64,000 nt of DNA, taken from positions 1 through 64,000 of the forward strand of contig CAJNDS010002487.1 of assembly GCA_905221605.1 (NCBI GenBank). The letters are read 5' to 3'. Positions 9,001 through 18,524 of the stretch are shown in pieces (within the stretch, counting starts at the first letter, position 1; each line of letters opens with the position of its first letter). Both the position numbers and the translations under genes were made by a program. The stretch is from Symbiodinium natans (Eukaryota > Sar > Dinophyceae > Suessiales > Symbiodiniaceae). The notes under the pieces were generated by a model, which worked only from the letters and a program-made list of their open reading frames with translations, ran no database searches and was not told the origin of the DNA.

Positions 9001-11684
9001 TGCATGACCACGACGACCTTGAAGCATTCCCTCTGGCCAATGCGCATTCCTCATGTTCGAGCCGGATCCCAGCTGCCTTGCTCTCGCCTGCCTACATCAT
9101 CCTTCAGCAAGGTGTTCAGTTTCCTGAAGAGGTAGACCAGGTGCCACATGTCTCCGAGGTCCAGGCTTGCAAGGCCGAGCTTTACACCCATGACATGGAG
9201 GGCAGGCTGGAAGCTCTGCAAGGAAGGCCTCTCGAAACCACTCACACCGTGGCACCTGCCGAGGTGCGGCGCCATAAGCACCGTTGGTTTCAGGCTTTCA
9301 AGAAGGAACTTGAGTCACTTGTTGGCAAGGGTGCGATAGAAAGGGTTTCCGGGAAAAGGGCAGCTGAGTTGCTTAATGATCCTGAAAGCACTGTGCTCCA
9401 CGCCAAGGGAGTATGTACGGTGAAGCCGGGAAAACAGGACGAACCCTACCGTCGAAAGGCTCGGCTTGTCGCTTGCGGAAATGAATCCGGCTTTACGGAC
9501 GCCGACGACCTTTACGCGTCGGGCGTGGCAGTCGAAGGACTGCGGGCCGCGCTCGTCGAGGCATCCCACAACCAGTGGGGTGCCTATGGCACCGATGTGG
9601 CCACAGCGTTCCTCCTTGCACCTTTAGGATCACAGGCGAAGGGACGAAAATACATCTTGAGGCCTCCGCAAATCCTGAGGGACCTCGCCCTCGCCGAGGA
9701 GGGCGAGTACTGGGTTATCCGTAAAGCAATATACGGATTAAGGGAGAGTCCACGATGGTGGTCCGAATACCGCGACCAGGCTTTGAAGGGGGTCAAGACA
9801 GTGGATCCGACCACAGGGGAGCTCCTAACCCTGGAACAGGGCCAGGTCGATGCTAACATCCTTCGCATCAAAGGGGTGGGGGGTGAGACGCTGGGTCTGA
9901 TGATCCTCTACGTCGACGACGTGCTCTTTCTCACGACTGAGTCAAGAGCTCGAGCCATCTACGACTACATCAGGACATCCTTGGGTTGGGAACTGGATCC
10001 GCTTAAGCAGGCAACTGAGGAGGAGCCCCTAAAGTTCCTTGGGGTGAACATACGACCACTTCCCAAGGCCCCCGGCAAGGAGCCGGGCTTCTCCCTGGAG
10101 CAGACTGCCTACATCGAGGAAGTGTTGCATGCGCATGGGTTTTCTGGTCACCCTAGCTTGGTTGCATGCCCGAAGGAACTCCTCCATGATTTTCCAAACG
10201 AACCTGCAGGCGCTGATGCCCTGAAGCGTGCGCAGAAAATCACAGGAGAATTGCTATGGATCAGTCAACGCAGCAGGCCAGATATTTCCTACCTGGTGCA
10301 CACCATGTGCTGCAACACCTCGAAATGTCCGGAAAGAGTTTGCGAAATAGGCCAGCGCCTCCTCAAGTTCCTCGCAGCCACGAAGAATGTCCGGTTGGAA
10401 CTTAGGGTTTCCGATCCCCATGGAGGTGTTCAGGTTTTCACTGATGCAAGCTTCGCTCCGGAAGGAGCTCACAGCTTCGGTGGGGTACTAATTAAGTACA
10501 GGGGAGCCACGGTGTTTTGGAAAGCCACCAAGTTGCCCCTAATCTCCGTCTCCACGGCGGAAGCGGAACTCCAGACCCTAAGCGAAGGGGCTATCTTGGG
10601 CCAATCCTTCCTTGCCTCACTTCAGGATGTCACCAATGACATGTCGCCACTTCACCTCCGTTGTGACTCTACCGCCGCTATTGCCCTAGCGGAGGGGTCG
10701 TCCAGCCAGAGGACAAGACACCTTAAGGTACGCGCAGCTGCATTGCGCCAACTTGTCGAGCAGGGGATGTCCCTATCCCACTGTCCGGGGGACATTCAGT
10801 GTGCCGATATCCTCACTAAGGCTCTTTCGAGTGCTCGCCTGAGAGACCTGAGCATACTGATAGGCTTGACAAGGGAGAGTGAGGAGCCAACCGCCAGTGT
10901 GCAATGCCTCCAGGGTTCTGGGTGTTCGCAAGGTTTAGCAGCATGGGTGGCATTGCTGATGTCGTATGCTGGGGTGATTTACGGTCAAGAGCAGCATGAA
11001 GGCCAAGCACCTCCGCCTCCACCACCACTTGTGCATGAGGATCCGCCCGGGGTCTCGGATGACACATGGCTGTATGTTGCACTAGTGGTTGTAGTGATAG
11101 CTGCACTTGGGGTTTGGGAATGCCTAAAGGGTGTAGGGAGGGGAGTTTACCGTAGGGTTGAGGCCAGGCCCGTAGTCAAAGCCCTTTCCCGCCGGGAAGA
11201 GAAGCTGCAGCGAGCTGTTGCTCAAGCCCTTGAAAGGGAATTGCCATCCCCTGACACATCATCCACCACAAGCATCGAGATGCAAGCAAGGAGGAGACAC
11301 AGGCGAAAACAAACGCCTCCGCCCCCGCCGCCGTGTGATTCACCTCAGGGCTCTGCCTGTGCATCTGGGGATAATCCATGGCTTCGCGCTCCTGTTCCAC
11401 GACCTCCACCGCCTCATCCACTTCCTCCAACGCCTGCCCGCCCTGCCGAGGGTACCTCGCCTGTGCGCCGTGCCGGGGTTGAGAGGGGTGTTAGGGGGGT
11501 TTCGGTTGCGGTTCAAACTGAGCCTGTCCTTGTCTTTGGGGTTGACGAGCATGCATACATGACTCCCAAAGGGAAGACTATCCATGATGATATCCATTGT
11601 CGTGCCGGCCTCCATCAAACCTTGGGTGTTACTGCGAAGACTCCTTGTAGGCATTGTCTCGGGAGGAAGACACGAAATGGGTAG
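2496..11684 (+). CDS. Ty1/copia Gag-Pol polyprotein (main frame)
   Basis: A 3062-residue open frame; 2496 is a GTG within the repeat, and the frame is continuous from the shift at about 2487. Approximate domains: gag core residues 218-450; CCCH finger (C-x8-C-x5-C-x3-H) near 512; CCHC knuckle (C-x2-C-x4-H-x4-C) near 545; aspartic protease LDSGA near 685; integrase HHCC near 1087 and DDE core with first Asp near 1129, second Asp near 1314 and Glu 36 residues later; an acidic insert at 1182-1265; a threefold RVVGKxPGxRxGxEEPP repeat at 1499-1600; a 2OG-Fe(II)-like domain at 1682-1844; a SAM-like stretch at 1919-1982; RVT_2 reverse transcriptase at 2279-2545 with YVDD at 2472; RNase H at 2644-2779; a transmembrane helix near 2857-2879; and a Pro-rich tail ending in an HC...CxxC cluster. 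No internal stop is present, so pol looks intact. The extra domains and the C-terminal extension are not part of standard copia. Confidence 0.93.
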   Translation: MPGASVAAFPSVAAQGMQPLEHVPGVPGASGFAFPSIAAQGMQPLEHVPGVPGASGAAFPSVAARGTKPLEHVPDVPGASGAAFPSVAARGTKPLEQVVGVPGPGAAFPSVAARGTKPLEQVPGVPGPGAAFPSVAARGTKPLEQVPGVPGPGAAFPPVAAQGMMPLEHVQGVPSPGAAVSPIQDANARSPEVTNLLQGLQAVLRGSEGSPTSAEQVKYHWQELPKLPEIGAEASLAFMDWLHLCAPCVEDMSSTSADYWACLCKEAERWYAGYISADPVTRLTLNPVPSYELQDVRWSRLAKRLESLLIAACPKSVKEELVAGRIKTPLGIICRLYSLYAPGGVSEREQGIQFLQSPVQASSPHQATEVLRKWKRWLLRTQALGGTTPDPVILVKALNTIVKGVLEGAPEALFRVNLVRAALKVEVAPSQESVVQLHAALTAEVEALGRVTPKAKAPPPQVAAVDNPTAPASSSQAPGPKGKGNPKNPAPGLPTVNPKSPPPQPGSTGNKCRFFLQGQGCRKGERCQDLHEWKEIPANERSERCMACGGRNHRKVDCPNSKAGRAGGPPPKNPKTSPPPKGPELKAAAPSPNANHVTALLEDAAKVLKAIQPKEPSGVPVVEAQPIPSASQAPVAQGVPVSVATLQAHLDAIRQAIPDGQPNIRTAQVASTDPSPCEVDQAERTGLLDSGASHPMRSREPKDTNTSRTEVTLAGGVTRVMEQNSSGTILVEPGSQPIVPVGALIQELGCSLTWSGKKATLVHPLHGKIPLRVRQGCPILAETRALELIHELEEAKLAKFNTEVEELQAILRGLSAPKPLKARVKEARETGSRVELLQAATATGLFAKEHLPLLGANLPIHSHHVRHVLKALQLPRRTRRTLESSKDWVLRFVRQDFGDDPLDTWCNQRGVPIVTINLSKQHREALTPGNSVAQILLWAAVHGRIAGVEGELGPNLSLVPLLQWLWTLSSVVRGYTVPLAVMSSSSKPFTTEAWNRFATWTGGLETREAPHTGTVIASNCAIPSLDSCKVEAEVRACIAGAFLPPSDVLRPGELESIDKAITEARRQIQEPSEAPVAAAVSKKEEEWRQHILSGHLPYRRDCKACILGSGVGLQHRKVKAPASFALSCDLLGPLPEKGLSEDCIASRPRHRYALVAAYRAPSELLEKGGWIGARKSIEDLFAKDLLDQMAKEGKDLRGIPPIPEHDVSPAEEDHRLEEEVQDVFSWPEEEEGAPEISSTLDTVTVEVEEEEEGGLWDEEALRTTVKQLESPVPQTVLRFVRPIPSKHFTAILPAIHSIISEIERIGLPVRSLHTDQGREFLSEGLKEWCSKRSIRVSMSEPHDHKGNGLAERIVGWSKQRARTLLSSADLPVIHWPSAMQYAASLHQHRVLGTSPPAYFGQRVLFKRPVLPGNLKPWNPWSQGRYLSPSNIVTDGHVVLNDEGKLVTVRNIRANPVDPEKEVLDMPGVAADFGSESKQDDIPSYVVPTEPSEERYQPPVRRVVGKTPGVRLGVEEPPPAPLSPEEIPRLDGTKSQPPRVVGKSPGVRIGVEEPPEVEPLPLPDSKGLEEPAHRVVGKSPGGRIGTEEPPEVDQPSPFAEGLRVRPDPLHLSTDPAEPPVPAPRRKITGKTKMAKRITVVQPLEEKARSLREALSFSPGEVATLLNEALNIRPSANHQRIRGVASGCTFGAYARGSINKGITLATGERPELTRYLNAFLQHSLGDCEHPSGTPPTWVALAVFRAREVSPHRDLQNEIGSWNHAVHVKCPTLWVESTQDSNPVFGGGKQEESEVKVTSERVLAGREVQFLEGAVTFNARNWHAVPASSDWVIAGFTPLGWDRDLSDALRGFGFPVPSPVRIAMIQGGGTSSSSGELGSDPQGDSAATSGISGTGSTQASIQVSSLGSTPEEGIELPDRLGAINDPDLVRALVTLNLQHRVEGLEALGVEVARDMLYVYPEDLLEEGWSLVETRLFRELVLRNLEQGPTTDARPSGPTPATPAQAGVRAIGGNGSRPTFIQEIRQRRQQRAAEERASNVSDDATAGSSEPPEGRPDPRVTPAIIEAPAQEAFDEIQQWTPIPLEVLQLAEELGSEADLVARPSDIEYANNTFDDMVRGYFWNRNGLHPIVARLALRTFARHRCDVLGLSDSHPDEEAQEESTLETPVIRMALHDHDDLEAFPLANAHSSCSSRIPAALLSPAYIILQQGVQFPEEVDQVPHVSEVQACKAELYTHDMEGRLEALQGRPLETTHTVAPAEVRRHKHRWFQAFKKELESLVGKGAIERVSGKRAAELLNDPESTVLHAKGVCTVKPGKQDEPYRRKARLVACGNESGFTDADDLYASGVAVEGLRAALVEASHNQWGAYGTDVATAFLLAPLGSQAKGRKYILRPPQILRDLALAEEGEYWVIRKAIYGLRESPRWWSEYRDQALKGVKTVDPTTGELLTLEQGQVDANILRIKGVGGETLGLMILYVDDVLFLTTESRARAIYDYIRTSLGWELDPLKQATEEEPLKFLGVNIRPLPKAPGKEPGFSLEQTAYIEEVLHAHGFSGHPSLVACPKELLHDFPNEPAGADALKRAQKITGELLWISQRSRPDISYLVHTMCCNTSKCPERVCEIGQRLLKFLAATKNVRLELRVSDPHGGVQVFTDASFAPEGAHSFGGVLIKYRGATVFWKATKLPLISVSTAEAELQTLSEGAILGQSFLASLQDVTNDMSPLHLRCDSTAAIALAEGSSSQRTRHLKVRAAALRQLVEQGMSLSHCPGDIQCADILTKALSSARLRDLSILIGLTRESEEPTASVQCLQGSGCSQGLAAWVALLMSYAGVIYGQEQHEGQAPPPPPPLVHEDPPGVSDDTWLYVALVVVVIAALGVWECLKGVGRGVYRRVEARPVVKALSRREEKLQRAVAQALERELPSPDTSSTTSIEMQARRRHRRKQTPPPPPPCDSPQGSACASGDNPWLRAPVPRPPPPHPLPPTPARPAEGTSPVRRAGVERGVRGVSVAVQTEPVLVFGVDEHAYMTPKGKTIHDDIHCRAGLHQTLGVTAKTPCRHCLGRKTRNG
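7540..8025 (+). other. 2OG-Fe(II) oxygenase-like domain inside the polyprotein
   Basis: Polyprotein residues 1682-1844. SPHRDL supplies an H-x-D pair (H1749, D1751) and FNARNWHAV a second His (H1820), 69 residues after the first metal ligand candidate. This is the H-x-D...H order and spacing of Fe(II)-binding double-stranded beta-helix proteins. TLWVE lies between them, as in prolyl-hydroxylase-like folds. I see no clear Arg or Lys for the 2-oxoglutarate carboxylate about ten residues after the last His, so binding of the cosubstrate is unproven. It lies between integrase and reverse transcriptase. Confidence 0.5.
11065..11130 (+). other. Transmembrane segment in the C-terminal extension of the polyprotein
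   Basis: WLYVALVVVVIAALGVW is a run of about 17-20 hydrophobic residues after RNase H. A basic stretch (GRGVYRRVEARP) follows on one side and an acidic one precedes it. Standard copia polyproteins end at RNase H. Whether the segment is cleaved off is unknown. Confidence 0.6.
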
Positions 11685-11705
11685 TAGTGAAAGGCGCCTG
11701 GCGGC

Positions 11706-11720
11706 TTTTTCAAGGAGGAG
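11706..11720 (+). promoter_or_regulatory. Polypurine tract
   Basis: CAAGGAGGAG ends exactly at the first base of the 3' LTR, where plus-strand priming is expected. Confidence 0.75.
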
Positions 11721-12147
11721 TGTTGAATGTCCAGACCCTCCACGAGCCCTTTGCCCAGGTGCTTCGCTTCTTCTTTTCCGACTTGTGGTTCAAAGGCATG
11801 CAGCACGAGCACATAACCCGAACATGCTTGAAGCACTCAGTAGGGATGTGCTAGGAAGGGGCTGCATGCACCACAAACACATAGCTTTCAAGAAAGATTT
11901 GTAAGTCTGGCTTTGTATAGCACTTGTCAGCTTGCTTTTGTTCTTTCTTCTCTTCTGAGTCCGAGCGTGTTCGCTAGCTGAGAGAAAAGCCATAGGCCGC
12001 TCTGCGCTGTGCAGTCTGGGAGACTTTGGGCGATTGGAGTTTCGGAGGTTTTCTTCGGCAAAGAATACAAGGTTCGAGATTTCGGAGGAGGACTCAGTCC
12101 ACATCGAAGGGGTGCTCTTCGCTGGGGACCTGTTTGAGCCATCAACA
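11721..12147 (+). mobile_element. 3' LTR
   Basis: 427 bp, apparently identical to 773-1199, with the same TGTTGA...TCAACA ends. Confidence 0.95.
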
Positions 12148-12152
12148 GGTAT
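12148..12152 (+). repeat. Target site duplication GGTAT, right copy
   Basis: Matches 768-772. The TA repeat that follows belongs to the interrupted palindromic element. Confidence 0.9.
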
Positions 12153-12208
12153 ATATATATATATATAGGGTACAGTACCTCATTCCCTCATTCCCTACTA
12201 AGAACCAG
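12153..12208 (+). repeat. Right arm of palindromic element A
   Basis: A TA microsatellite, then TACCTCATTCCCTCATTCCC and CTACTAAGAACC, the reverse complement of 714-750. Confidence 0.8.
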
Positions 12209-12460
12209 GGAGTTATGGTTTGGGGTTTACGGTGCGGGTTTGGGGCTTAGGGGTTTGCAGTTTGGAGTTGAGGGTCTAGGTTTGGTGTTTAGTGGTCACG
12301 TCAAGTGCCCTGGGCCCTCCTTTGTTACTTTGGCTCATGTCTCGACACTCGCCATGGGAACTCACACAGAGGCAAATTTGCTGTAGGAGAGGGCGAGATC
12401 TTGCTTTGCAGGTAGCCCTGCAAGTTTTCTTTTTCATGTGTCTGCCCCTAGACCAGAAAA

Positions 12461-12533
12461 ACCCTAAACCCTAAACCCTAAACCCTAAACCCTAAACCCT
12501 AAACCCTAAACCCTAAACCCTAAACCCTAAACC
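12461..12533 (-). repeat. CCCTAAA array
   Basis: About ten near-perfect heptamers. Confidence 0.9.
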
Positions 12534-12812
12534 TACATTCCAAAAGGGAAGTTCAGGCTTCCGGGCTCCCTGTCAAATCGGTCCGGCTTTTGAGCCTCGC
12601 CAACCGACACCCTAAACAACAAAACCTGAACCCGAGCGCGCGGCACGAACAAAAAAAAAACCTTCCCCCAACAACAAAAACAAGTGCCAGGTGAATGTAG
12701 GAAAGCATGGCAGGCGCAGCAGATTTCGTATCTTTTGAGCAACCCCAGCAGTCAGGAGTTTGTGCCAGTTTCTGGGGCCAGCCACATGGACTCGAAGTGC
12801 CATCTGACGAGC

Positions 12813-12875
12813 TTAGGGTTTAGGGTTTAGGGTTTAGGGTTTAGGGTTTAGGGTTTAGGGTTTAGGGTTTAGGGT
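12813..12875 (+). repeat. TTTAGGG array
   Basis: About nine perfect heptamers, opposite in orientation to the array 280 bp upstream. Confidence 0.9.
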
Positions 12876-14333
12876 AACTACAATCAGCCACAAAAAGGGT
12901 ACCCCCATGTCCATGCATCTCACACCCAGGACCTAAGCTTCTGCTCTCGGAACCGCTGTAAAGCTGCAACTCATGTGGCCCCTTGAAGTACAGAACCTAC
13001 TTAAACGTAGAACCTACGTCCCGAAGAGAGACTGCGCAGTGAACAAAGTCCGATATCCCTGAGCGACCCGAACCTGAATCATGAGACGCCCTTGAACTCC
13101 CTCAGAAACTGAAACCTGGAGTCCCTCCCGGCCCCTCCTCCCCCCGTCCCTGAAGGAAAACCAAATCCACCAACTCCCTTATAAGGCCTACGAACCCAAA
13201 ACGCCTCCAAAAAATATGCACAGAAGAAGCTCAACTTTGAAACTTGGAGCGGGTCGGGGCCCCCGACGCAGGGGTGGTCGGAAGCTTGTTGGCCTTGGCC
13301 AAGGGCAAAAAAACCTACACCCTAAAAACCCCTAAGCTTGGGACTTATGATCATAGTAAGAACAATAGCGATGATGCAAAAACCTGGTAAATAGCAATAG
13401 TCAGCGGCAGCGGTTCAGGGCTTATAGAGGCGTAGGGGCTTGGGGTTTAGGAGTTGTGCTTCACGCTTTTGGCGCATATGGCAGAACGGGGGAGAGTGGC
13501 AGGGAGAGGGGGGGGGGGAGAAACCAACAGGGGCCCCAACGATAAGAGCTGACCTTAGAGCTCGCGCTTCGGTGTTTGGAGGGCTTCCTCAAGGCCACCA
13601 CCCCTAAATCAACTACGAGTTGCTTTCTAAGAACCCCCAGCAAGACATACATAAGCTCTGTATAACGGCAACCTAGGGATCGCCATCTTACATTCTTGCG
13701 GGGGCTGCTCAGCAAATAGCATTAAACCCTAAACGCTAAACGCTAAAGCCTAACACCAGGCCGCCGGGCAAGGCAGCCCTGGATAAAGCTCCACTTGTCT
13801 TCGTGGTCGAAATCTTTGCTTTTGGTGGCCAGGGCTGTCCTCGGTTCTAGGGTTTAGGGTTGGCTTTGGGGTTTGGGGTTTGGGGTTCGGGGTTTAGGGT
13901 TTAGGGTTTAGGGTTTAGGGTTTCAGGTTTAGTGTTTAGGGCTTAGGGTTGGTGTTAGAATTCGCCCCCCTCCCCTACTCCTGACATAACAAAACCTTCT
14001 GCGAGGGCTTCATATGGCAGGGAGGGGCTTGCATCGATGATCTCTTGCTGACTGCATCTTTTACACTAAACCTGAAACCCTAAGCCCTAAGCCCTAAACC
14101 CTAAACCCCAAACCCTAAACCCAATGCTTGAAGCCTCAGGGCAGAATCGAGTGCAGGCGTAGATGCAATAGGGTCTCCTGGCCCAGGGCCTCCTGCAGAC
14201 TTCTGGGCAATGCGCAGCGAAGCCATCTTGATCCCCCCCAACAAAAAGTCCGAAATTCCTTGTAATATCCCAAAGGGTCCAGGTACCTTTGTAGATTGTT
14301 TCGGGCTTAGGGTTTACCATTTAGGGCGTTTTC

Positions 14334-14475
14334 GAACCCTAAACCCTAAACCCTAAACCCTTTATAAACCCTAAACCCCCCTAAAACCTAAACCCTAAAC
14401 CCTAAACCCTAAACCCTAAACCCTAAACCCTAAACCCTAAACCCTAAACCCTAAACCCTAAACCCTAAACCCTTC
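14334..14475 (-). repeat. CCCTAAA array
   Basis: About 17 heptamers with two short interruptions. Confidence 0.9.
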
Positions 14476-16819
14476 CGAGCTTCATGGATGCCAGCCGGCA
14501 GTTCAGCCGCCACAGCTGGAACCAATCACGTGGTTCCAGGAGGGTCCTCCCGTCACCGGCGATCAGGGTTTAGTGTTTAGGGTTTAGGGTTTAGGGGTTT
14601 AGGGTTTAGGGGAGCAACCCCTCCTAGTCTGCGAGTTGGGATGTTCCCCCTTATACCAACAGCTCCTTAGTAGGGATGATCGTCAGGGGGGAACTCTACT
14701 TGCCTTGCTGGGCTTTGGGACTTGGGCACTGTAGAACTGAGGTGAGCAGAGATGACCAAACTCGTACTAGACGCTTGTTAGGGTTTAGGGTTCCGGGTTT
14801 AGGGTTTAGGGTTTAGGCTTTAGGGTGAAGACCTCCAGAAACACGTCAGCCCGGCGGATTCTCTCTCTCTCTCTCTCCCTTCCTCTCCCTCCGGGCCCGA
14901 CATCACCTAAACCCTAAACCCTAAACCCTAAACCCTCAACAAGGGGCCCACCGAACGTTCGAGTTGACTCCACCTAAACCACCCTAAACCCTAAACCCTA
15001 AACCTAAGGGGCCCACCGAACGTTCGAGTCGACTTTTGATCTGCCCCAGAGCCTAAACCACCCTAAACCCTAAACCCTAAACCCTCAATAAGGGGCCCAC
15101 CGAAACCCTAAACCCTAAACCCTGAAACAAGCACGCGCCCGGCTCCTGCGGTAGCAATCGAGCTCCGACGACTCGAGGCCGTTAAGCCTGGCTGGGTTTT
15201 CAACCCTAAGCCCCTAAACCCTAAACCCCAAACCCTAAACCCTAAACCCTAAACCCTAATCCTAAACCCTATACCCTAAACCCTAAAACCCCAAACCCTA
15301 AACCCCAAACCCTACGATAAACAACTAGAAGCTACAGTAACCGCTTGGGGGTCTGGGGCGTCACCCCGTCAGGCGCACTATCTGCCGTCGCTGAGCCATC
15401 TGGGTAAACGCAGGATGCACTGCGCTGATCCAGACCAAAACTTCCCGAGTCTTAAGGCGACCTGAACCCTAACCCTAAACCCTAGACCCTAAACCCTGAA
15501 ACCCTATATAAACCCTAAACCCTAAAACCCTGAGCCCGCCTCCGGTACCAAGACCCCCAGAAGGCGGCTGTTGGGATGACGAACAATATGGCGACCTGGG
15601 CTCTGGTACACACCTGCATAGGGAACCCTATACCCTATACCCTAAACCCTAAACCCTAAACCCTGGTTTAGGGTTTAGGGATTAGGGTCTAGGGTTTAGG
15701 GTTTAGGGTTTAGGGTACCCTAAACCCAGTCGGAGCGTTTGCTGCGCACAGGAGTTCTTGCATTCTTGGCAGCCCGGGCCCTTTCCCAAAGCCACAACCC
15801 CAACCAAGCCGAACCAACAAAAAGGGCTTAAGGGTTTGGAGGTTGAGGTGTTAAGGGTTCAGGGCCCTTCATGACTGAAGGGCTGAAGGGACTCGGTTTA
15901 AGGAGTTTAAGCCACCCCCTAGTTGTCCAGTACCTAGGGGGAACTAAAGGTTAACCTTTGGGATTATAAGGGGATTCTATTACCCCAAAAAGGTTAAAGG
16001 TTACCTACTCTACAACTAGGACCCTGACAGGCCCTCAGATTCGGAAACAGTGTGCGAAAACGATCCGGAGCTCGGCCCCTCTATTTATGAGCCGCTCTGA
16101 TCTTGAAGCGCCCAGCGGCAACGGCGTGTAGCCGCGTGGTCGCCCACAGTGACAACGGCACGCCGTAGATTCCTGTGGGCCTCGGGGGAGGGGGGGGGGG
16201 AGGGGAGGGGCTGACGATTTGACAGCTTACTGGGCCTCGCAGATCGGCTTCCGTCCAAGGCCTATTTTGTAAAGTGAGCCTGAAGTCAGAACCCAAATGT
16301 CCCTTGAAGCACTCCCTCCACCCTTGACATGGGCGCGTTTCCAGGTATAGCTCTGAGGGCCCGCGCAGCACAACGTTACGGAGGTTTGTTCGCATGTCCT
16401 GCTGGAAGGTGCCTGCATGGGATTGTTGCTCAGGGAGTTTTGGGCGACTGCACGCGCAGATGCAGGGAGTGCGCACACTCAGAGCCACATACCACAACCG
16501 CCAGACAGGCGAACAATGCTACACTTCTTAACAACAATAAGTCCCTGATCCGATATCGACAGGGCATATGCCCAATATAGAGGTTGGCACTAGAACCGCC
16601 CGCAAAAAACTCTTTTCTAATTGTGAAGGCCCCTATGTTATGCTGCTGATACTGTAGGATCACAGACACCCGAGGACAGGGTGAAATGGCGAGGCGGGTA
16701 GGGGATCAAAAAAAATTTATTTGGGATCAAAAAAAATTTTATTTCTAGGCGGATCAAAAAAAAACTTTTTTGGGATCAAAAAATAATTTACTGAAGGCTT
16801 CGAAGGCTTCTTGCAAGCG

Positions 16820-17110
16820 AAGCGGAGGCCGTAAACGCTCAGAAATGCGGCAGTTCTGGCCATTCGCTAAATACCGGAAAAACACAGCATTTATGCAGGA
16901 ACTACTGAAAATAGCAGCATTTCTGAGTTCCCAGAGAGGCTGCAGATATTGTATATAGCAGCAGTTCTGCGCTTTCAGAAGCTGGAAATACTGTACACTG
17001 CAGCATTTCTGAGTTTCCAGAGGCTGCAAGTACTGAAAATAGCAGCATTTCTGCGATTTCAAAGGCTGGAAATACTGTAAATAGCAGCATTTCTGAGTTT
17101 GCAGAGGCTG
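16820..17110 (+). repeat. Minisatellite, unit about 60-70 bp
   Basis: Four to five diverged units containing AGCAGCATTTCTG and GAGGCTGCA/GAAGCTGGAAATACTG. Confidence 0.7.
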
Positions 17111-17149
17111 CAAATCAATGCTGGCATCTTGGCATAAAAGTTTCCAAAA

Positions 17150-17760
17150 AATGCGTATACTCTGAAGCATGTATATTATGGCATAGTATTGTATATTCTT
17201 GTATAGTATTGTATGACATTGTATATTCTTGCATATTATTGTATATTGTTGTACATCTTGTTGAGTAAATTGTATTGTCGTGTATTTTCTTGTATTTTTG
17301 TATAATACTTTATATTGCTGCATATTATTGAATGTTATTGTATATTTTCAAAATTATTGTGTATTATTCTCTTTTTTGTAGATTACTGTACATTATTGTA
17401 TATTATTGAGTTTTCTTTGTATGTTACTGCAGATTATTCTATATTATAGTATATTATTGTATGTCATTGTATATTATTGTCTATTATTGTATATTATTGT
17501 ATACTATGTTACATTATTGCATGTCATTGAGTTTTTGTGTTTTTCTATATTACTGTATATTTTTGTATATTTTCGAAAATTATTGTATATATTGTTGTGT
17601 ATTATTGTACATTTTTGTATATTATTGTATATTGTTGTCGATTATTGAATACTATTGTCAATTACTGAAAATTGTTGTAAGTTATTCTTGTTTTACGTGT
17701 ATATTGCTGCATATTCTTGTATATACTTGAAAAGTGTTGTATTTTTGTGTATTATTATAT
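17150..17760 (+). repeat. AT-rich satellite
   Basis: Diverged repetition of TATTGTATATTATTGTA. The apparent Tyr/Ile/Leu-rich open frames on this stretch are artefacts of the repeat. Confidence 0.8.
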
Positions 17761-17769
17761 TATGCAAAA

Positions 17770-18050
17770 AAGTGCTCGCATCATGGGATTGGAAGGATTC
17801 ATGTGCTTTGAAGCAAGCTTGCCCGGACTAAGAAAACAGCGGGGGGGTTGGGGGGGGCGCAGCCCCCCCCATTTGCAAACACAACGCTCGCATCATTGGT
17901 TTGGAAAGGATATTCATATACGCTGGCTTAAAAAACAGCGGGGGGTTTGAGGGGGGGGGGGGGGGCGCAGACCCCCCCCATTTGCAAACACAATGCTCGC
18001 ATCATGGGTTTGGAAGGGATTCATACGCGTTGAACAAGCTTGCCCGGCGC
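17770..18050 (+). repeat. Three tandem GC-rich units
   Basis: Each contains GCTCGCATCATGGGTTTGGA and GGATTCAT, followed by a run of G, GCGCAG and a run of C, then CATTTGCAAACACAA. Related units occur at about 18440 and at 59730-59880. Confidence 0.8.
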
Positions 18051-18524
18051 CAAACAAACAATAAATATGTATTGTGTATTATGAATTTTATATATACAAA
18101 TAGCATTAAATATATACATATACGCTTTCTTACTACGATTTTTGATATTTTTTATCATACAAAGGTATACTATACGATATTGTGTTCTATGATACTCTAT
18201 TCCACTATATAATATCATTGTACTTTGTTTTAATATATACACATACATATATATGTTATGTTATGTTTTCCTACAGAACTAAATATACCATTATGACCAA
18301 AAAGCAATAAATAAAAACAAACTCTGACCACGGGACCGGGAAACCACGGGACCAGAGGACCGGAGGACCGGAGGACCAGAGGACCACGTGACCAGAGGAC
18401 CTTAGGAGCACAGCACCAAGCAACCAAAGGCCAGAATACGTATGCTTTGAAGCAAGCTGGCACGACATCTTCCTTGCTTTCTTTCTTTTATGAAATTGCC
18501 TTTTCTGTCTTTCTTGATTCCGGC

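Larger units (their letters stand above)
773..12147 (+). mobile_element. Complete Ty1/copia LTR retrotransposon
   Basis: Two 427-bp LTRs that start TGTTGA and end TCAACA flank gag and pol-type coding sequence in the order gag, zinc fingers, protease, integrase, reverse transcriptase, RNase H. Integrase before reverse transcriptase defines Ty1/copia. A GGTAT duplication brackets it and a purine-rich tract precedes the 3' LTR. The LTRs look identical base for base, so insertion was recent. At about 11.4 kb it is more than twice the length of a typical copia element, because the polyprotein carries extra domains. One frameshift in the gag repeat region may make this copy non-autonomous. Confidence 0.95.
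12209..16703. other. Gene-poor stretch with dispersed heptamer arrays
   Basis: Blocks of CCCTAAA or TTTAGGG (12461-12533, 12813-12875, 13890-13925, 14334-14475, 14907-15123, 15207-15313, 15640-15720) separate 100-600-bp unique segments. A half copy of palindrome B lies at 14637-14690, and a palindromic unit of another type, with CCTAGGGGGAACTAAAGG, at 15930-16020. I found no exon chain here that I could defend. Confidence 0.6.

Noticed and set aside
16081-16669. Overlapping open frames on both strands near 16.1-16.7 kb
   Set aside because: Mutually overlapping, no motif, no plausible exon borders.
17406-17730. Tyr/Ile/Leu-rich open frames resembling a membrane protein
   Set aside because: Produced by the TATTGTATATTATTG satellite.
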